A stretch of 64,000 nucleotides of DNA from JALYTY01 sp964546935 (GCA_964546935.1 CAZJLJ010000009.1:1-64000), one strand, 5' to 3'; counted from the first letter of the stretch, positions 7,655 to 16,452 are shown. The notes: generated by a model not told the origin, from the sequence alone. Made by a program: numbers and translations.

Positions 7655-9112
7655 ATGGACGAAGTCCCTAAGGGCCAGCCCCAGCTCAAACGCAGCATGC
7701 GTCTCATCGACGTCGTGCTGTTTTTCGTTATTGCGGGTTCGAACTTGCAATGGATCGCTACGGCGGCGGCGGCCGGCCCCAGCTCTTTGGTCGTTTGGGT
7801 AATCGGATGCGCGGCGATGTTCGTTCCGCTTTCGATTGCGGTTATCCATCTCTCGTCGCATTATCCGGATGAAGGCGGCATGTATGTGTGGAGCAAGCGC
7901 GCCTTCGGGCCATTTGCGGGCTTCATCACCGGATGGATGTACTGGACGGCAAATCTTCCATACTTTCCCGCGCTGCTTTACTTCACCGCCGGAAACGCAT
8001 TGTGGATCAGCGGAAGCAACGGCGGCGCGTTCGCCGGGTCGGCGCCGTATTTCATTGTCGTCGCCATCGCCGGGTTGGCGCTTGGAACGATCGTAAACAT
8101 CTTCGGCCTCGATGTAGGCAAATGGTTGAACAACATCGGCGCGCTGAGCCGGTGGACCGTTACGATTTTGTTGCTTGCGCTAGGCGCGGTAGCGTGGTGG
8201 AAATTCGGTCCGGCAACACATATCACCGCGACGACGATTCAACCGGGATTTCAGTTGAAAGACTTGATTTTTTGGTCGGTGATTGCGTTCGCGTGGACGG
8301 GCCCTGAAGGCATGTCGTTCATGGCGGGCGAGGTGAAGAATCCCCGTCGCTCGATTCCGCTCGGTCTGGCAATGGCCGCACCGCTTATCGCAATCATCTA
8401 CATTTTGGGTACGCTTTCACTCCTTAGCGCGCTCACGCCGAATTTGATCGATCCGTCGTCGGGCGTGATGCAAGGCATCGGTCATGTCGCGCAAGCCATC
8501 AAGTGGCCCTGGCTTACACCGATTGCAGCGATCCTCGTAACGATTAGCTGTCTTGGAAGTGTCGGCGCGTGGCTTGGCGCCGAAGCTCGCATTCCATTTG
8601 TTGCCGGTCTCGATCACTATCTTCCGGCGTCGTTCGGCAAGATGCACCCGAAGTGGAAATCGCCGGTCATTGCGCTCCTCACGCAAGCCGGGATTTCGGT
8701 GATTTTCATTTTTCTCGGACAAGGCGGAACGTCGGTGAAGGGTGCGTACGAAGTTCTTGTCAGCTCCACCGTCATCATCACGCTCGCGCCGTTTCTGTTG
8801 CTGTTCGCTTCCGCAATCAAATTGCGACGAACGGTGCGCCAAGAAAGCATCCGAATCCCCGGCGGACGCGCGACGGTAATGCTGTGCGGGGTTATCGGCT
8901 TGATCACCACAAGCGTCGCAATGGTGCTTGCGCTTTTCCCCGCTGCGGATGAACCGAATAAGCTGCTCGCTGTCGCCAAAGTGTTGCTACTGACGGCGTT
9001 GATGATCGGCAGCGGCTTTGCGTTCTATCTCATAGGAAACCGCCGCGCAAAGCTATCGGTCGTCCTTCCGCCAGGCGACGTGCGGCTCGATCTTCGCGAA
9101 ACGAATCCTTAG
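7655..9112 (+). CDS. APC superfamily amino-acid/polyamine permease
   Basis: A 485-residue integral membrane transporter with about 12 hydrophobic segments. The N-terminal helix region carries the APC unwound-helix pattern (IAGSNLQWIATAAAAGPSS), then YPDEGGMYVWSKRAFGPF, which matches the conserved YPxxGGxYxW stretch. EGMSFMAGEVKNPRRSIP is the typical segment after TM6. It probably imports amino acids by proton symport. The start is an ATG 79 bp from the divergent solute-binding-protein gene, so the two share one intergenic promoter region. Confidence 0.88.
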   Translation: MDEVPKGQPQLKRSMRLIDVVLFFVIAGSNLQWIATAAAAGPSSLVVWVIGCAAMFVPLSIAVIHLSSHYPDEGGMYVWSKRAFGPFAGFITGWMYWTANLPYFPALLYFTAGNALWISGSNGGAFAGSAPYFIVVAIAGLALGTIVNIFGLDVGKWLNNIGALSRWTVTILLLALGAVAWWKFGPATHITATTIQPGFQLKDLIFWSVIAFAWTGPEGMSFMAGEVKNPRRSIPLGLAMAAPLIAIIYILGTLSLLSALTPNLIDPSSGVMQGIGHVAQAIKWPWLTPIAAILVTISCLGSVGAWLGAEARIPFVAGLDHYLPASFGKMHPKWKSPVIALLTQAGISVIFIFLGQGGTSVKGAYEVLVSSTVIITLAPFLLLFASAIKLRRTVRQESIRIPGGRATVMLCGVIGLITTSVAMVLALFPAADEPNKLLAVAKVLLLTALMIGSGFAFYLIGNRRAKLSVVLPPGDVRLDLRETNP

Positions 9113-9130
9113 ATATTCCTTATCACTGCA

Positions 9131-9155
9131 TTAACCATCGTTAAGGTGGTTTAAC
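9131..9155 (+). promoter_or_regulatory. Triple TTAA direct repeat, 10-bp period, upstream of the aquaporin gene
   Basis: TTAA begins at 9131, 9141 and 9151, an exact 10-bp period on one face of the helix (TTAACC, TTAAGG, TTAACT). The arrangement resembles PHO-type boxes of OmpR-family response regulators. It lies 27 bp before the GTG at 9183, so it is probably a promoter-proximal activator site for the aquaporin-pyrophosphatase operon. The regulator identity is inferred. Confidence 0.35.
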
Positions 9156-9182
9156 TTCTGTTCGCCTTGGTACAAGGAGCAT

Positions 9183-9788
9183 GTGAGCAAGCAAACGGAG
9201 GGTGCGCGCAGAGTCGAGCACACAACGCTTTGGCAATGCCTCGCCGGTGAGCTGGCCGGTACATTNNNNNNNNNNNNNNNNNNNNNNNNNNNNNNNNNNN
9301 NNNNNNNNNNNNNNNNNNNNNNNNNNNNNNNNNNNNNNNNNNNNNNNNNNNNNNNNNNNNNNNNNGCAACTGCAGCCGCCTACGTTCTTCGCGGCCTGTT
9401 CAGTGATGCTATAGAGCAAGGGATCACGAAGCCCACGCCGCCATTTTCCGAGGTGCAGGCGTTCGGCATGGAGACTGTGCTGACGTTTATCTTGGTCTAT
9501 GTGATTCTTGCGACCGCCGATCAAAAAGCTGTTGTCGGAAAAAACTCCGCAATCGCTGTCGGCGGAGTCGTTGCGCTGTGTGGACTTGGATTCAGCCCGG
9601 TGAGCGGCGCATCGATGAATCCGGCCCGTTCCATCGGACCGATGATTGCATCGTTGAAGTTCGACTATCTATGGATTTACATCGCCGGCCCGCTAATCGG
9701 TGCGGCAATTGCATGCGTTGTCGTGCGGCTTTTGTACGGGCCGCCAAAAGAAAGTGAAGCTGAAACCGCGCAAGGGGGGATCAAATGA
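9183..9788 (+). CDS. Aquaporin / MIP family channel (interrupted by an assembly gap)
   Basis: Membrane channel of the MIP family. The second half is clear: ETVLTFILVYVILAT (TM4), an alanine/glycine-rich TM5, then the second NPA box in SGASMNPARSIGP, and a final helix IYIAGPLIGAAIACVVV. The first NPA box and TM1-TM2 are lost in the 100-N gap at 9266-9365. The segment missing relative to AqpZ-type proteins is about 75-80 residues, more than 100 bp, so the gap is a placeholder and the stated length is not real. The GTG start at 9183 has AAGGAG just upstream. The stop overlaps the ppa start by 4 bp. Confidence 0.85.
   Translation: MSKQTEGARRVEHTTLWQCLAGELAGTXXXXXXXXXXXXXXXXXXXXXXXXXXXXXXXXXXATAAAYVLRGLFSDAIEQGITKPTPPFSEVQAFGMETVLTFILVYVILATADQKAVVGKNSAIAVGGVVALCGLGFSPVSGASMNPARSIGPMIASLKFDYLWIYIAGPLIGAAIACVVVRLLYGPPKESEAETAQGGIK
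9266..9365. other. Assembly gap of 100 N in the aquaporin gene
   Basis: Exactly 100 N. The flanks do not repeat each other. Comparison with the usual MIP length indicates that roughly 225-240 bp of coding sequence are missing here. Confidence 0.95.
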
Positions 9789-10348
9789 CCAAGTCGCTCA
9801 ACGCCACGCATTACGAAGCGATTCCTGTGTACTCCGACGGTTTGAAGAAATCCAACGCACAGATACACGGAATTATCGAAACGCCGAAAGGCAGCCGGCA
9901 CAAGTACGCGTTGAACAACGACTACGGCATCATCGAATTTCGTGAGGTGCTCCCAGATTCAATGAGCTGGCCTTACGACTACGGGTTCGTTCCGCACACG
10001 CTCGCCCCCGACGGCGACCCTTTAGACGTATTGGTCATTACGGAAAACGGGCTCTTTTCCGGGTGCCTTATCCAAGTACGCGTAATCGGCGTCGTGTATG
10101 AAGCGAAAGATGGTGTTGAAAACGATCGGCTCGTCGCGGTGCCGCTTCCCAGTGAGGGCGCGCCGCAACTAACCGATTCTTACCACGACTTCTCCGACGT
10201 TCCGGAATCCACGCGCGATGAGATCGTCAACTTCCTGAAGACGTATTCCGAGCGGCAGGGACACCGCATCGACCAAAATGGAATCGGAGACAAAAACGAC
10301 GCGATGAAGCTAGTTCAAGCCACGAAAAAGGCGTTCAAGAAGAAGTAG
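9785..10348 (+). CDS. ppa: Inorganic pyrophosphatase (class A)
   Basis: A 187-residue soluble enzyme hydrolysing pyrophosphate to two phosphates and pulling biosynthetic reactions forward. The family signature DGDPLDVLV (metal-binding aspartates) is present after YDYGFVPHT, along with the substrate-binding KYALNND and IIEFREVL segments. Length fits prokaryotic class A enzymes. It is translationally coupled to the aquaporin by an ATGA overlap, an unusual pairing. Confidence 0.93.
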   Translation: MTKSLNATHYEAIPVYSDGLKKSNAQIHGIIETPKGSRHKYALNNDYGIIEFREVLPDSMSWPYDYGFVPHTLAPDGDPLDVLVITENGLFSGCLIQVRVIGVVYEAKDGVENDRLVAVPLPSEGAPQLTDSYHDFSDVPESTRDEIVNFLKTYSERQGHRIDQNGIGDKNDAMKLVQATKKAFKKK

Positions 10349-10350
10349 TT

Positions 10351-11097
10351 CTAGTCGACTTCACGGGCGTTGAGGTGAATCAGCTCGCCGTTCACGCCCG
10401 TGCTCGAGTCGCTTGCGTGAAACGCGAGGATCTCTGCTACTTCCACCGGTTGCGCGGCGGCCGCAAAGTCGGAAGCATCTAAATATCCTCGAGCGGCATC
10501 GGTCGCAACCGTTCCGAGCACTATCGCATTTGAGACGATTCCATCGGACTTATGTTCGCGAGCTATCGCGCGCATGAAAAGATTCACACCGGCCTTGCCG
10601 GCGCCGAAGATACCGAAACGCGGTTGAGGATCGAGAGAGCTCCCGGCGGTCACGGCAACGAAACGCGCCCGCGAGCGGCGGCCATCTCGAACCGGCTGCC
10701 TCAGCACCTTGCGTAATGCCGGAACGAAAAGGTTGTAGGCAACGAAAAGATTGTTCCGTGCGCTCGTTTCTACATCGTCAACCGTGGAGTCCAGAATTGA
10801 AACGAAGCGCACTCCGCCGCCCGCCAGACTCACAACACCGTCGATTCGACCTGCCCACGCAATGGCAGCATCCGAGAGGCGTTCGCCGTCGTTGAAGTTT
10901 TCGAGATCAGCCGCTAATGCTAAACAGCGATCCGCTGCACCGTACTCTCGAATTGCGTCTTCGGCGCGAGCTTTCTCTCGAGAGGCGACGGCAACGCGGG
11001 CGCCGGATTGAACCAGCAAACGCAGGGTTTCACCGCCGACGCGACCTGTCGCGCCGGCTAGGACGACGACGTCATCCTTCAGCAACTGCGGAATCAT
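10351..11097 (-). CDS. SDR family protein with Tyr-to-Phe in the active-site motif
   Basis: A Rossmann-fold short-chain dehydrogenase-like protein, about 248 residues. The nucleotide motif is GATGRVGG and the NNAG equivalent is SLAGGG. The Ser region is VTAGSS, but the YxxxK position reads FGAGK (Phe about 164, Lys about 168), so the catalytic Tyr is replaced by Phe and normal SDR chemistry is doubtful. I place the start at the ATG at 11097 because GAGG lies 5 nt upstream and it overlaps the upstream stop as ATGA; a GTG at 11103 is the alternative. It is the last gene of the gdh operon. Confidence 0.8.
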   Translation of the reverse strand: MIPQLLKDDVVVLAGATGRVGGETLRLLVQSGARVAVASREKARAEDAIREYGAADRCLALAADLENFNDGERLSDAAIAWAGRIDGVVSLAGGGVRFVSILDSTVDDVETSARNNLFVAYNLFVPALRKVLRQPVRDGRRSRARFVAVTAGSSLDPQPRFGIFGAGKAGVNLFMRAIAREHKSDGIVSNAIVLGTVATDAARGYLDASDFAAAAQPVEVAEILAFHASDSSTGVNGELIHLNAREVD

Positions 11098-11561
11098 ATC
11101 CACCTCGGAACGCGGCTTCGGTACTTCCGATAGGTTTTGCCGAACTTTCTATCGAGGTAGCGTTCCTCGCGTTCGATCACGCCGGTATTCATCAGCCATA
11201 AAACGGCCGGTAGTGCGGCGAGCGGAAGTGTGGCTCGCGCCGCAAGCGACGCTCCGATGTACGCGAGCGTCAAACCAAGATAGAGTGGATTGCGGGTGTA
11301 TGCGAACGGACCATTTTCCACGATTGCCGTTGTTTCGGCAAATGGATCGGCTTTTGTCCCAGCCTTGTTGAGCGACGCAAACGCCGAGACTACTGTCGAT
11401 GCGCCGGCGACGAAAAAGCCGAGCGATAGAAAGCGCGCAGCGGTTGGAAGACGATTCGAAGCAACAAGCCGGTCTAGCACGAGCGTGATTGCAAGCGGAA
11501 CGCCGTAAATCAACGGCGGAAATGCAATCACGCCCGCTACGTCGGGTTCGGTTTCGCTCAC
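11094..11561 (-). CDS. Isoprenylcysteine carboxyl methyltransferase (ICMT/PEMT) family protein
   Basis: A 155-residue integral membrane methyltransferase-like protein with about four hydrophobic segments. The hallmark ENGPFAYTRNPLYLG (SAM/substrate site) is followed by ERYLDRKFGKTYRKYRSRVPRW, the typical C-terminal motif. The GTG start at 11561 overlaps the glutamate dehydrogenase stop (GTGA), showing translational coupling. It probably methylates a small lipid or isoprenoid substrate; the true substrate is not predictable. Confidence 0.82.
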   Translation of the reverse strand: MSETEPDVAGVIAFPPLIYGVPLAITLVLDRLVASNRLPTAARFLSLGFFVAGASTVVSAFASLNKAGTKADPFAETTAIVENGPFAYTRNPLYLGLTLAYIGASLAARATLPLAALPAVLWLMNTGVIEREERYLDRKFGKTYRKYRSRVPRWI

Positions 11562-12981
11562 GGATAAAGGCCGCGGAGTTTCGTGGCTTCGGCGACGCGA
11601 GTGACCGCAACCGCGTAAGCGCCGCGCCGCATGTCGATGCCTAGCCGCTGCGACCGTTCGTACGTCTCGGCAAACGCTCTCACCATGACGCGCTTCAGGC
11701 GATCGTTGATCTCGTCTTCTTCCCAGAAGTTCTCCTGAAGATCTTGAACCCACTCGAAGTAAGAGACCGTCACACCGCCGGCATTTGCAAGTATATCCGG
11801 TAACACCATCACGCCGCGCTCGAAGAGAATGCGATCTGCTTCCGGCATTGTCGGGCCATTTGCTGCTTCAGCGATAAGGACGGCGCGAATGCGCGGTGCA
11901 TTTTCGGCGGTAATTACTTTCTCGAGCGCCGCCGGAATGAGAATGTCGCAATCGTATTCCAGCAACGCCTCGTTTGTAATCTGTTCGCCGCCGCTGAAGC
12001 CGACGACCGAACCGGTTTCGCCTTTATGCGCGATAACGGCCGCAACGTCCAACCCGTTGGGATTGGCAACGCCCCCGCGCGAGTCGGAAACCGCAACAAC
12101 GCGGTAGCCGCGTTTATGCATCAATTCTGCCGCGTGCAGACCGGCGTTGCCGAAGCCTTGAATCGCGACCCGCGCGTCTTGAACCGGGATGTCGAGCGTT
12201 TTCATCGCTTCGTCGATGACGTACACGCAGCCGCGCGCCGTTGCTTTGTCCCGCCCCGCAGAACCACCGATGGCAACCGGCTTTCCAGTCACGACGCCCG
12301 GTACTGAGTATCCGCATTGCATGGAATACGTATCCATGATCCATGCCATGATCTGCGGCGTCGTGTAGACGTCGGGTGCCGGAATATCNNNNNNNNNNNN
12401 NNNNNNNNNNNNNNNNNNNNNNNNNNNNNNNNNNNNNNNNNNNNNNNNNNNNNNNNNNNNNNNNNNNNNNNNNNNNNNNNNNNNNNNNCCATGATCCATG
12501 CCATGATCTGCGGCGTCGTGTAGACGTCGGGTGCCGGAATATCTTTATCGGGGCCGATGATGATTGAAATTTCGCTCGTGAAGCGGCGTGTTAAATTCTC
12601 GAGTTCTTGCATCGACATCTGCTTGGGATCGCAGATGACGCCGCCTTTTGCACCGCCGAACGGAATATTTACCAGCGCGCACTTCCACGTCATCCACATG
12701 GCTAGCGCCTTGACTTCATCGAGCGACACGTCGGGATGGTAACGGATTCCGCCCTTCGATGGGCCGCGTGCCATGTTGTGCTGCACGCGAAAACCACGGA
12801 ACATGCGGAAAACCCCGTCGTCCATACGAACGGGGACCGACACTTCCAGGATTCGCTTCGGTTCACGCAAGTAGCCGTGTATGGATTCGTTCAGACCGAT
12901 CAAGCCCGCAACGTCGTCAAGCTGCTGCTGGGCCATCTGCCAGACGTTAATTGTCTGAACGGTAGAAGTCTCAACCGCCAT
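11558..12981 (-). CDS. gdhA: Glu/Leu/Phe/Val dehydrogenase (glutamate dehydrogenase), split by an artefactual gap
   Basis: NAD(P)-dependent glutamate dehydrogenase linking 2-oxoglutarate and ammonia to glutamate. The N-terminal half has RGPSKGGIRYHP and PFGGAKGGV (substrate and catalytic lysines). The C-terminal half has the Rossmann motif QGFGNAGLHAAE and EAANGPTMPEAD. A 100-N gap lies inside, but the 55 bp on either side are identical copies of each other; merging them gives one intact frame, with PAPDVYTTPQIMAWIM present once. The start is the ATG at 12981, which has GGAGG 7 nt upstream; an in-frame ATG at 13005 is less likely. First gene of a three-gene operon. Confidence 0.9.
12334..12543. 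other. Assembly gap flanked by identical 55-bp sequences
   Basis: Bases 12334-12388 and 12489-12543 are identical over 55 bp and enclose exactly 100 N (12389-12488). Fifty-five is a standard de Bruijn k-mer size, so the two contig ends overlap and were scaffolded instead of merged. This is an artefact, not a tandem duplication. Confidence 0.93.
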
Positions 12982-13189
12982 TCCGAAACCTCCGTCCGCC
13001 TTCATAAAAAGCGCGACGCTTCTGTTATATCACCTAGGGACGGCTTGACATCAACGTCCAGGCGCTCGCCGGGTACGCTTTCGGCGGTGTACCAATCGGG
13101 TGCGTAGTCCTAGTTTTGCGCGATTCGCCTCGTACGATACCTGGAAGCAGGTAAGGAACATCAGTCGAGCGGTTCGTAAAGGGTAGACT

Positions 13190-14443
13190 ATGTTTGCGTT
13201 TCCAATCGATCGCGTTCGTACTGAGTTTCCCGCGTTGTCGATAGAAGATAACGGCCGGCGCCGCATTTACGTCGATAATCCCGCCGGAACGCAAGTTCCG
13301 CGCCGCGTGGCTGAAGCAGCGGCGCGCTGTTTGCTTGAAAGCAACGCCAACTTAGGCGGATATTTCCGGACGAGCGTCCTGGCGGAAGAGCAAGTTCTAC
13401 AAGCGCATCGTGCGATGGCGACGATGCTGGGCGCTTCATCGGAACGCGAAATTATCATTGCGCAAAGCATGACCAACCTCACGTTTCATCTCTCGCGGAG
13501 CATCGGCCGTACGCTGAAGCCGGGCGATGAGATTGTTGTAACCCGCATGGATCACGACGGAAATATCGCGCCGTGGCTAATGATGGCCGAAGACCGCGGC
13601 GTTACGGTACGCTGGCTCGATTTCGACCGCGAATCTTGGGTGATAGAACCGTCCGCACTGGATGCGGTGCTAAGCGAGCGAACCAAGCTCGTAGCGCTCA
13701 ACTACGCGAGCAATTTAACGGGTTCAGTCAACGACGTTCGCACCTTGATTGCGCGTGCGCATGCCGCGGGCGCGCTGGTCTATGTCGATGCAGTGCAGCT
13801 TGCGCCGCATGAATTCATCGACGTAAAAACGTTGGATTGCGATTTTCTCGCTTGCTCGTCATACAAATTCTTCGGCCCGCATTTGGGAATCGTCTACGGT
13901 CGCGAAGCTCTGCTTGAAGAGTTAACGGCGTACAAAGTGCGGCCGGCGACTTCCGAACTGCCATGGCGTTTTGAAACCGGAACGCCGCAGATCGAACTTC
14001 AGGCGGCGCTTGCGGCAACGGTGCAATACTTGGCTTGGCTTGGTGAAGAGTGCGGTGCCTCCGGCAACGAGCGCGAGAAAGTCCGCGCTGCTTTTGGCGC
14101 GGCTTCTGCGTACGAGAGAACGCTTGTCGCGAAGTTGATCGAAGGCTTGCGGGCGGATCCGCAAATCACCATTCACGGGATCACAGACCCGGCGCGCTAC
14201 GGATCGCGCGTTCCCACGGTCTCGTTCACGCATGCAACCCGAACAACCGATGAGATCGCACGTGATTTGGCCGAGCGAAACATCTTCGTTTGGTCCGGCA
14301 ATAACTATGCGCTCGAGATCGTGCGCACTCTCGGCCTCGAAGAAAACGCCGGCGTCGTTCGGATCGGGTTGGCGCATTACAATACGCCCGCCGAAGTCGA
14401 TGAGGTGCTTTCCGCCTTAACGCTTCAAAACGTTCCCGCGTAA
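13190..14443 (+). CDS. Cysteine desulfurase-like PLP aminotransferase (class V)
   Basis: A 417-residue fold-type I PLP enzyme of the SufS-like, cysteine-desulfurase-like subgroup. The N-terminus reads IYVDNPAGTQVP where true desulfurases have YLDNAA. TRMDHDGNIAPW and VDAVQLAPH precede the PLP lysine in CSSYKFFGPHLG (about residue 226). R-GLAHYNT near the end binds substrate carboxylate. Members are often not Fe-S-cluster desulfurases, so the substrate is open. No suf/isc genes are near. Its 3' end overlaps the convergent radical-SAM gene by 19 bp. Confidence 0.85.
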   Translation: MFAFPIDRVRTEFPALSIEDNGRRRIYVDNPAGTQVPRRVAEAAARCLLESNANLGGYFRTSVLAEEQVLQAHRAMATMLGASSEREIIIAQSMTNLTFHLSRSIGRTLKPGDEIVVTRMDHDGNIAPWLMMAEDRGVTVRWLDFDRESWVIEPSALDAVLSERTKLVALNYASNLTGSVNDVRTLIARAHAAGALVYVDAVQLAPHEFIDVKTLDCDFLACSSYKFFGPHLGIVYGREALLEELTAYKVRPATSELPWRFETGTPQIELQAALAATVQYLAWLGEECGASGNEREKVRAAFGAASAYERTLVAKLIEGLRADPQITIHGITDPARYGSRVPTVSFTHATRTTDEIARDLAERNIFVWSGNNYALEIVRTLGLEENAGVVRIGLAHYNTPAEVDEVLSALTLQNVPA

Positions 14444-15426
14444 ACCGAACACGAGCGACAGATTGAAGGCGGGTCGCCGGATTCGAGTTGCCGCCGAAAC
14501 GATTCGTACGCGATGCCGTTCCAGATTTCGGAAACGCTGTTTACCGCAACGTTTCCGAAATTCACGCGATCCGGCGTCGAGATCATGCAACACGGCATCG
14601 ACCAGCCGTCGTAGCTGAAATATGCGCCGGTCCACGGCCAATCGCAGCGCGAGCGGCCCGGCGTTTCAGCTGTGTGCCGCCGCGGCTGCACGTTGGGCAG
14701 GCGCAGGTGCAAGCCGTGATGTTCTGCCAGCGCTCGCGCATGCGCGAAGACTTCATCGACGCGTTCGCGTTCGACGGTCAGCAACGTCTGTTCTTCTACG
14801 AAGTCACGCATCGGTCGATAATGTTCGGGCAGCGTTTCCTCGCCGAAGGAGTGGCAGAGATGTTGCACGCTCATTGCATCCACGCCGAGTTCCGCGGCCA
14901 GCGTGACGATGTTCGAAATCTCTTCTAAATTCTGGCGCATCGCCACCGTTACGATCTCGATATATGGCTCGCTCGTACCGTAGCAGCGGCGTGCTTTAAT
15001 AATCCGTCGCAGATTGCGAACCGCTTTTTCGAAGTTCGCTCTCATGCGAATTCGTTCGTACGTCGCGGCGGTAGAGCCATCGAGCGAAGCGTGCAATCTC
15101 TTCAAACCGCTGGTTACGCAGCGCTCCGCGGCGCGTGGCGTTATCAGCGTTAGGTTCGTGTTCACGGCAACGTCGATGCCGCGCTCCGATGCGTAACGAA
15201 CCATGTCGAAGAAGCGCGGGTGCATCAGCGGTTCACCGAGTCCCTGTAGCTGCAATTCGCGAAGGTTCGGAAACTGATCGAGGATTAGCGTGAAGAGTTC
15301 AAAACGCATGAACGCCGGGGGGCCATACGGTGGCCCGTCCCGGCGAAATTGAATCGGACACATTTGGCAGCGCAAATTGCACTGCCCGACCGGCTCGATT
15401 TGGATGAAGTGCGGAAGCGCCGTCAT
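14425..15426 (-). CDS. Radical SAM/SPASM domain protein
   Basis: A 333-residue radical SAM enzyme. The SAM-cluster motif CNLRCQMCP occurs at about residues 17-25, followed by QGLGEPLMHP. The C-terminal SPASM-like auxiliary-cluster cysteines are visible (CDWPW, PCCM, CRSCSV). SPASM enzymes commonly modify peptides or proteins, and related ones act in cofactor or lipid maturation. It is 18 bp downstream of msrB on the same strand, so it is probably the third gene of an msrA-msrB-rSAM operon. No short precursor-peptide gene is visible next to it. Confidence 0.86.
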   Translation of the reverse strand: MTALPHFIQIEPVGQCNLRCQMCPIQFRRDGPPYGPPAFMRFELFTLILDQFPNLRELQLQGLGEPLMHPRFFDMVRYASERGIDVAVNTNLTLITPRAAERCVTSGLKRLHASLDGSTAATYERIRMRANFEKAVRNLRRIIKARRCYGTSEPYIEIVTVAMRQNLEEISNIVTLAAELGVDAMSVQHLCHSFGEETLPEHYRPMRDFVEEQTLLTVERERVDEVFAHARALAEHHGLHLRLPNVQPRRHTAETPGRSRCDWPWTGAYFSYDGWSMPCCMISTPDRVNFGNVAVNSVSEIWNGIAYESFRRQLESGDPPSICRSCSVYAGTF

Positions 15427-15444
15427 ACTTCCGCAATACCCCGC

Positions 15445-15915
15445 CTACCCGGGGACGAAGCGAAGCGCTAGCCCGTCGATGCAGTAACGCAAGTGAGTGG
15501 GCGCCGGACCGTCGTCGAAGATGTGTCCAAGGTGGCCGCCGCAACGGCCGCAATGAACTTCCGTTCGTTCTTCGCCAAAGAGTTCAAAATCGCGACGCGT
15601 TCGCGTTGCGTTCGGCAGTACCGTCCAAAAAGACGGCCAGCCTTCGCCGCTATCGTACTTCGCGGAAGACGAGAAGAGCGCTTGATCGCACCCGGCGCAG
15701 CGATAAATTCCGCGCCGCTTCTCTTGGAGCAACGGGCTCGAAAAGGCCGGCTCCGTGCCTTTTTGACGCAAGATGGCATAACGCTCATCGCCCAAGAGCC
15801 GGCGCCATTCGGTATCCGAATGTTGTACGGCGTACGTCTCGGCGGATGCAAAACGCGGAAGTGCGGCCGCTGCAGCGAACGCTGCGCCCGCACTAAAGAA
15901 CAATTTTCTATTCAT
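15445..15915 (-). CDS. msrB: Exported peptide-methionine (R)-S-oxide reductase
   Basis: A 156-residue MsrB with an N-terminal signal peptide (MNRKLFFSAGAAFAAAAALP...ASA). The zinc-binding CxxC pairs CAGC and CGRC are present, together with GWPSFW and the catalytic cysteine in RYCIDG. It repairs methionine-R-sulfoxide in exported proteins. The ATG at 15915 overlaps the msrA stop as ATGA, which settles the start over an upstream GTG. Mature part is full length. Confidence 0.92.
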   Translation of the reverse strand: MNRKLFFSAGAAFAAAAALPRFASAETYAVQHSDTEWRRLLGDERYAILRQKGTEPAFSSPLLQEKRRGIYRCAGCDQALFSSSAKYDSGEGWPSFWTVLPNATRTRRDFELFGEERTEVHCGRCGGHLGHIFDDGPAPTHLRYCIDGLALRFVPG

Positions 15916-16385
15916 GATGCAATGTCGCACGCAACGCCGTGTCGCTCGTAATAGCGCTGATGATGATCTTCAGCCGGCCAGAACTTCTTTGCAATCATGA
16001 TTTCCGTTGCAATCCGTTTTTCGAGCGCAGATTGAAGGCGATCGCGGGATGTTCTTGCCATGGCCTCTTGCTCGGGCCCATGCGTGAAGATCGCGGAACG
16101 ATACTGCAAGCCAATGTCCCGGCCGTCGCGATAACTTTGCGTGGGATCGTGAAGATCCCAAAACGCGTTCAAGAGCTCTTCATAGCTTATTTTTGCCGGA
16201 TCGAACGTAACTTGCACGGCTTCCATGTGACCCGTCTGTCCGTAAGAAACTTCGCGATAGGTCGGGTTTTGCGTGTGGCCACCCGTGTAGCCGGAGACAG
16301 CGTCGATGACTCCCGGCAATTGCCGGAAAGCCGCTTCGACACCCCAGAAGCAACCGGCGGCAAAGGTAGCGGTTTCGGTATTCAT
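15912..16385 (-). CDS. msrA: Peptide-methionine (S)-S-oxide reductase
   Basis: A 157-residue MsrA carrying the catalytic motif GCFWGVEAAF at residues 11-20 and GYTGGHTQNPTY. No signal peptide is seen, so it appears cytoplasmic, unlike the exported MsrB encoded next. It reduces methionine-S-sulfoxide. First gene of the msrA-msrB-radical SAM operon. Confidence 0.94.
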   Translation of the reverse strand: MNTETATFAAGCFWGVEAAFRQLPGVIDAVSGYTGGHTQNPTYREVSYGQTGHMEAVQVTFDPAKISYEELLNAFWDLHDPTQSYRDGRDIGLQYRSAIFTHGPEQEAMARTSRDRLQSALEKRIATEIMIAKKFWPAEDHHQRYYERHGVACDIAS

Positions 16386-16452
16386 ACATCAGTTGAACGC
16401 CGGCGCGGGTTTGTTGGATTGATACCTCGGTCGCTCGAGAAGGAGGGAGGCG

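Noticed and set aside
12334..12543. Apparent tandem duplication in glutamate dehydrogenase
   Set aside because: The identical 55-bp flanks around 100 N are an assembler overlap, not biology.
14425..15930. RiPP (sactipeptide-type) cluster around the radical SAM gene
   Set aside because: No short Cys-rich or leader-bearing precursor gene or peptidase is visible nearby.
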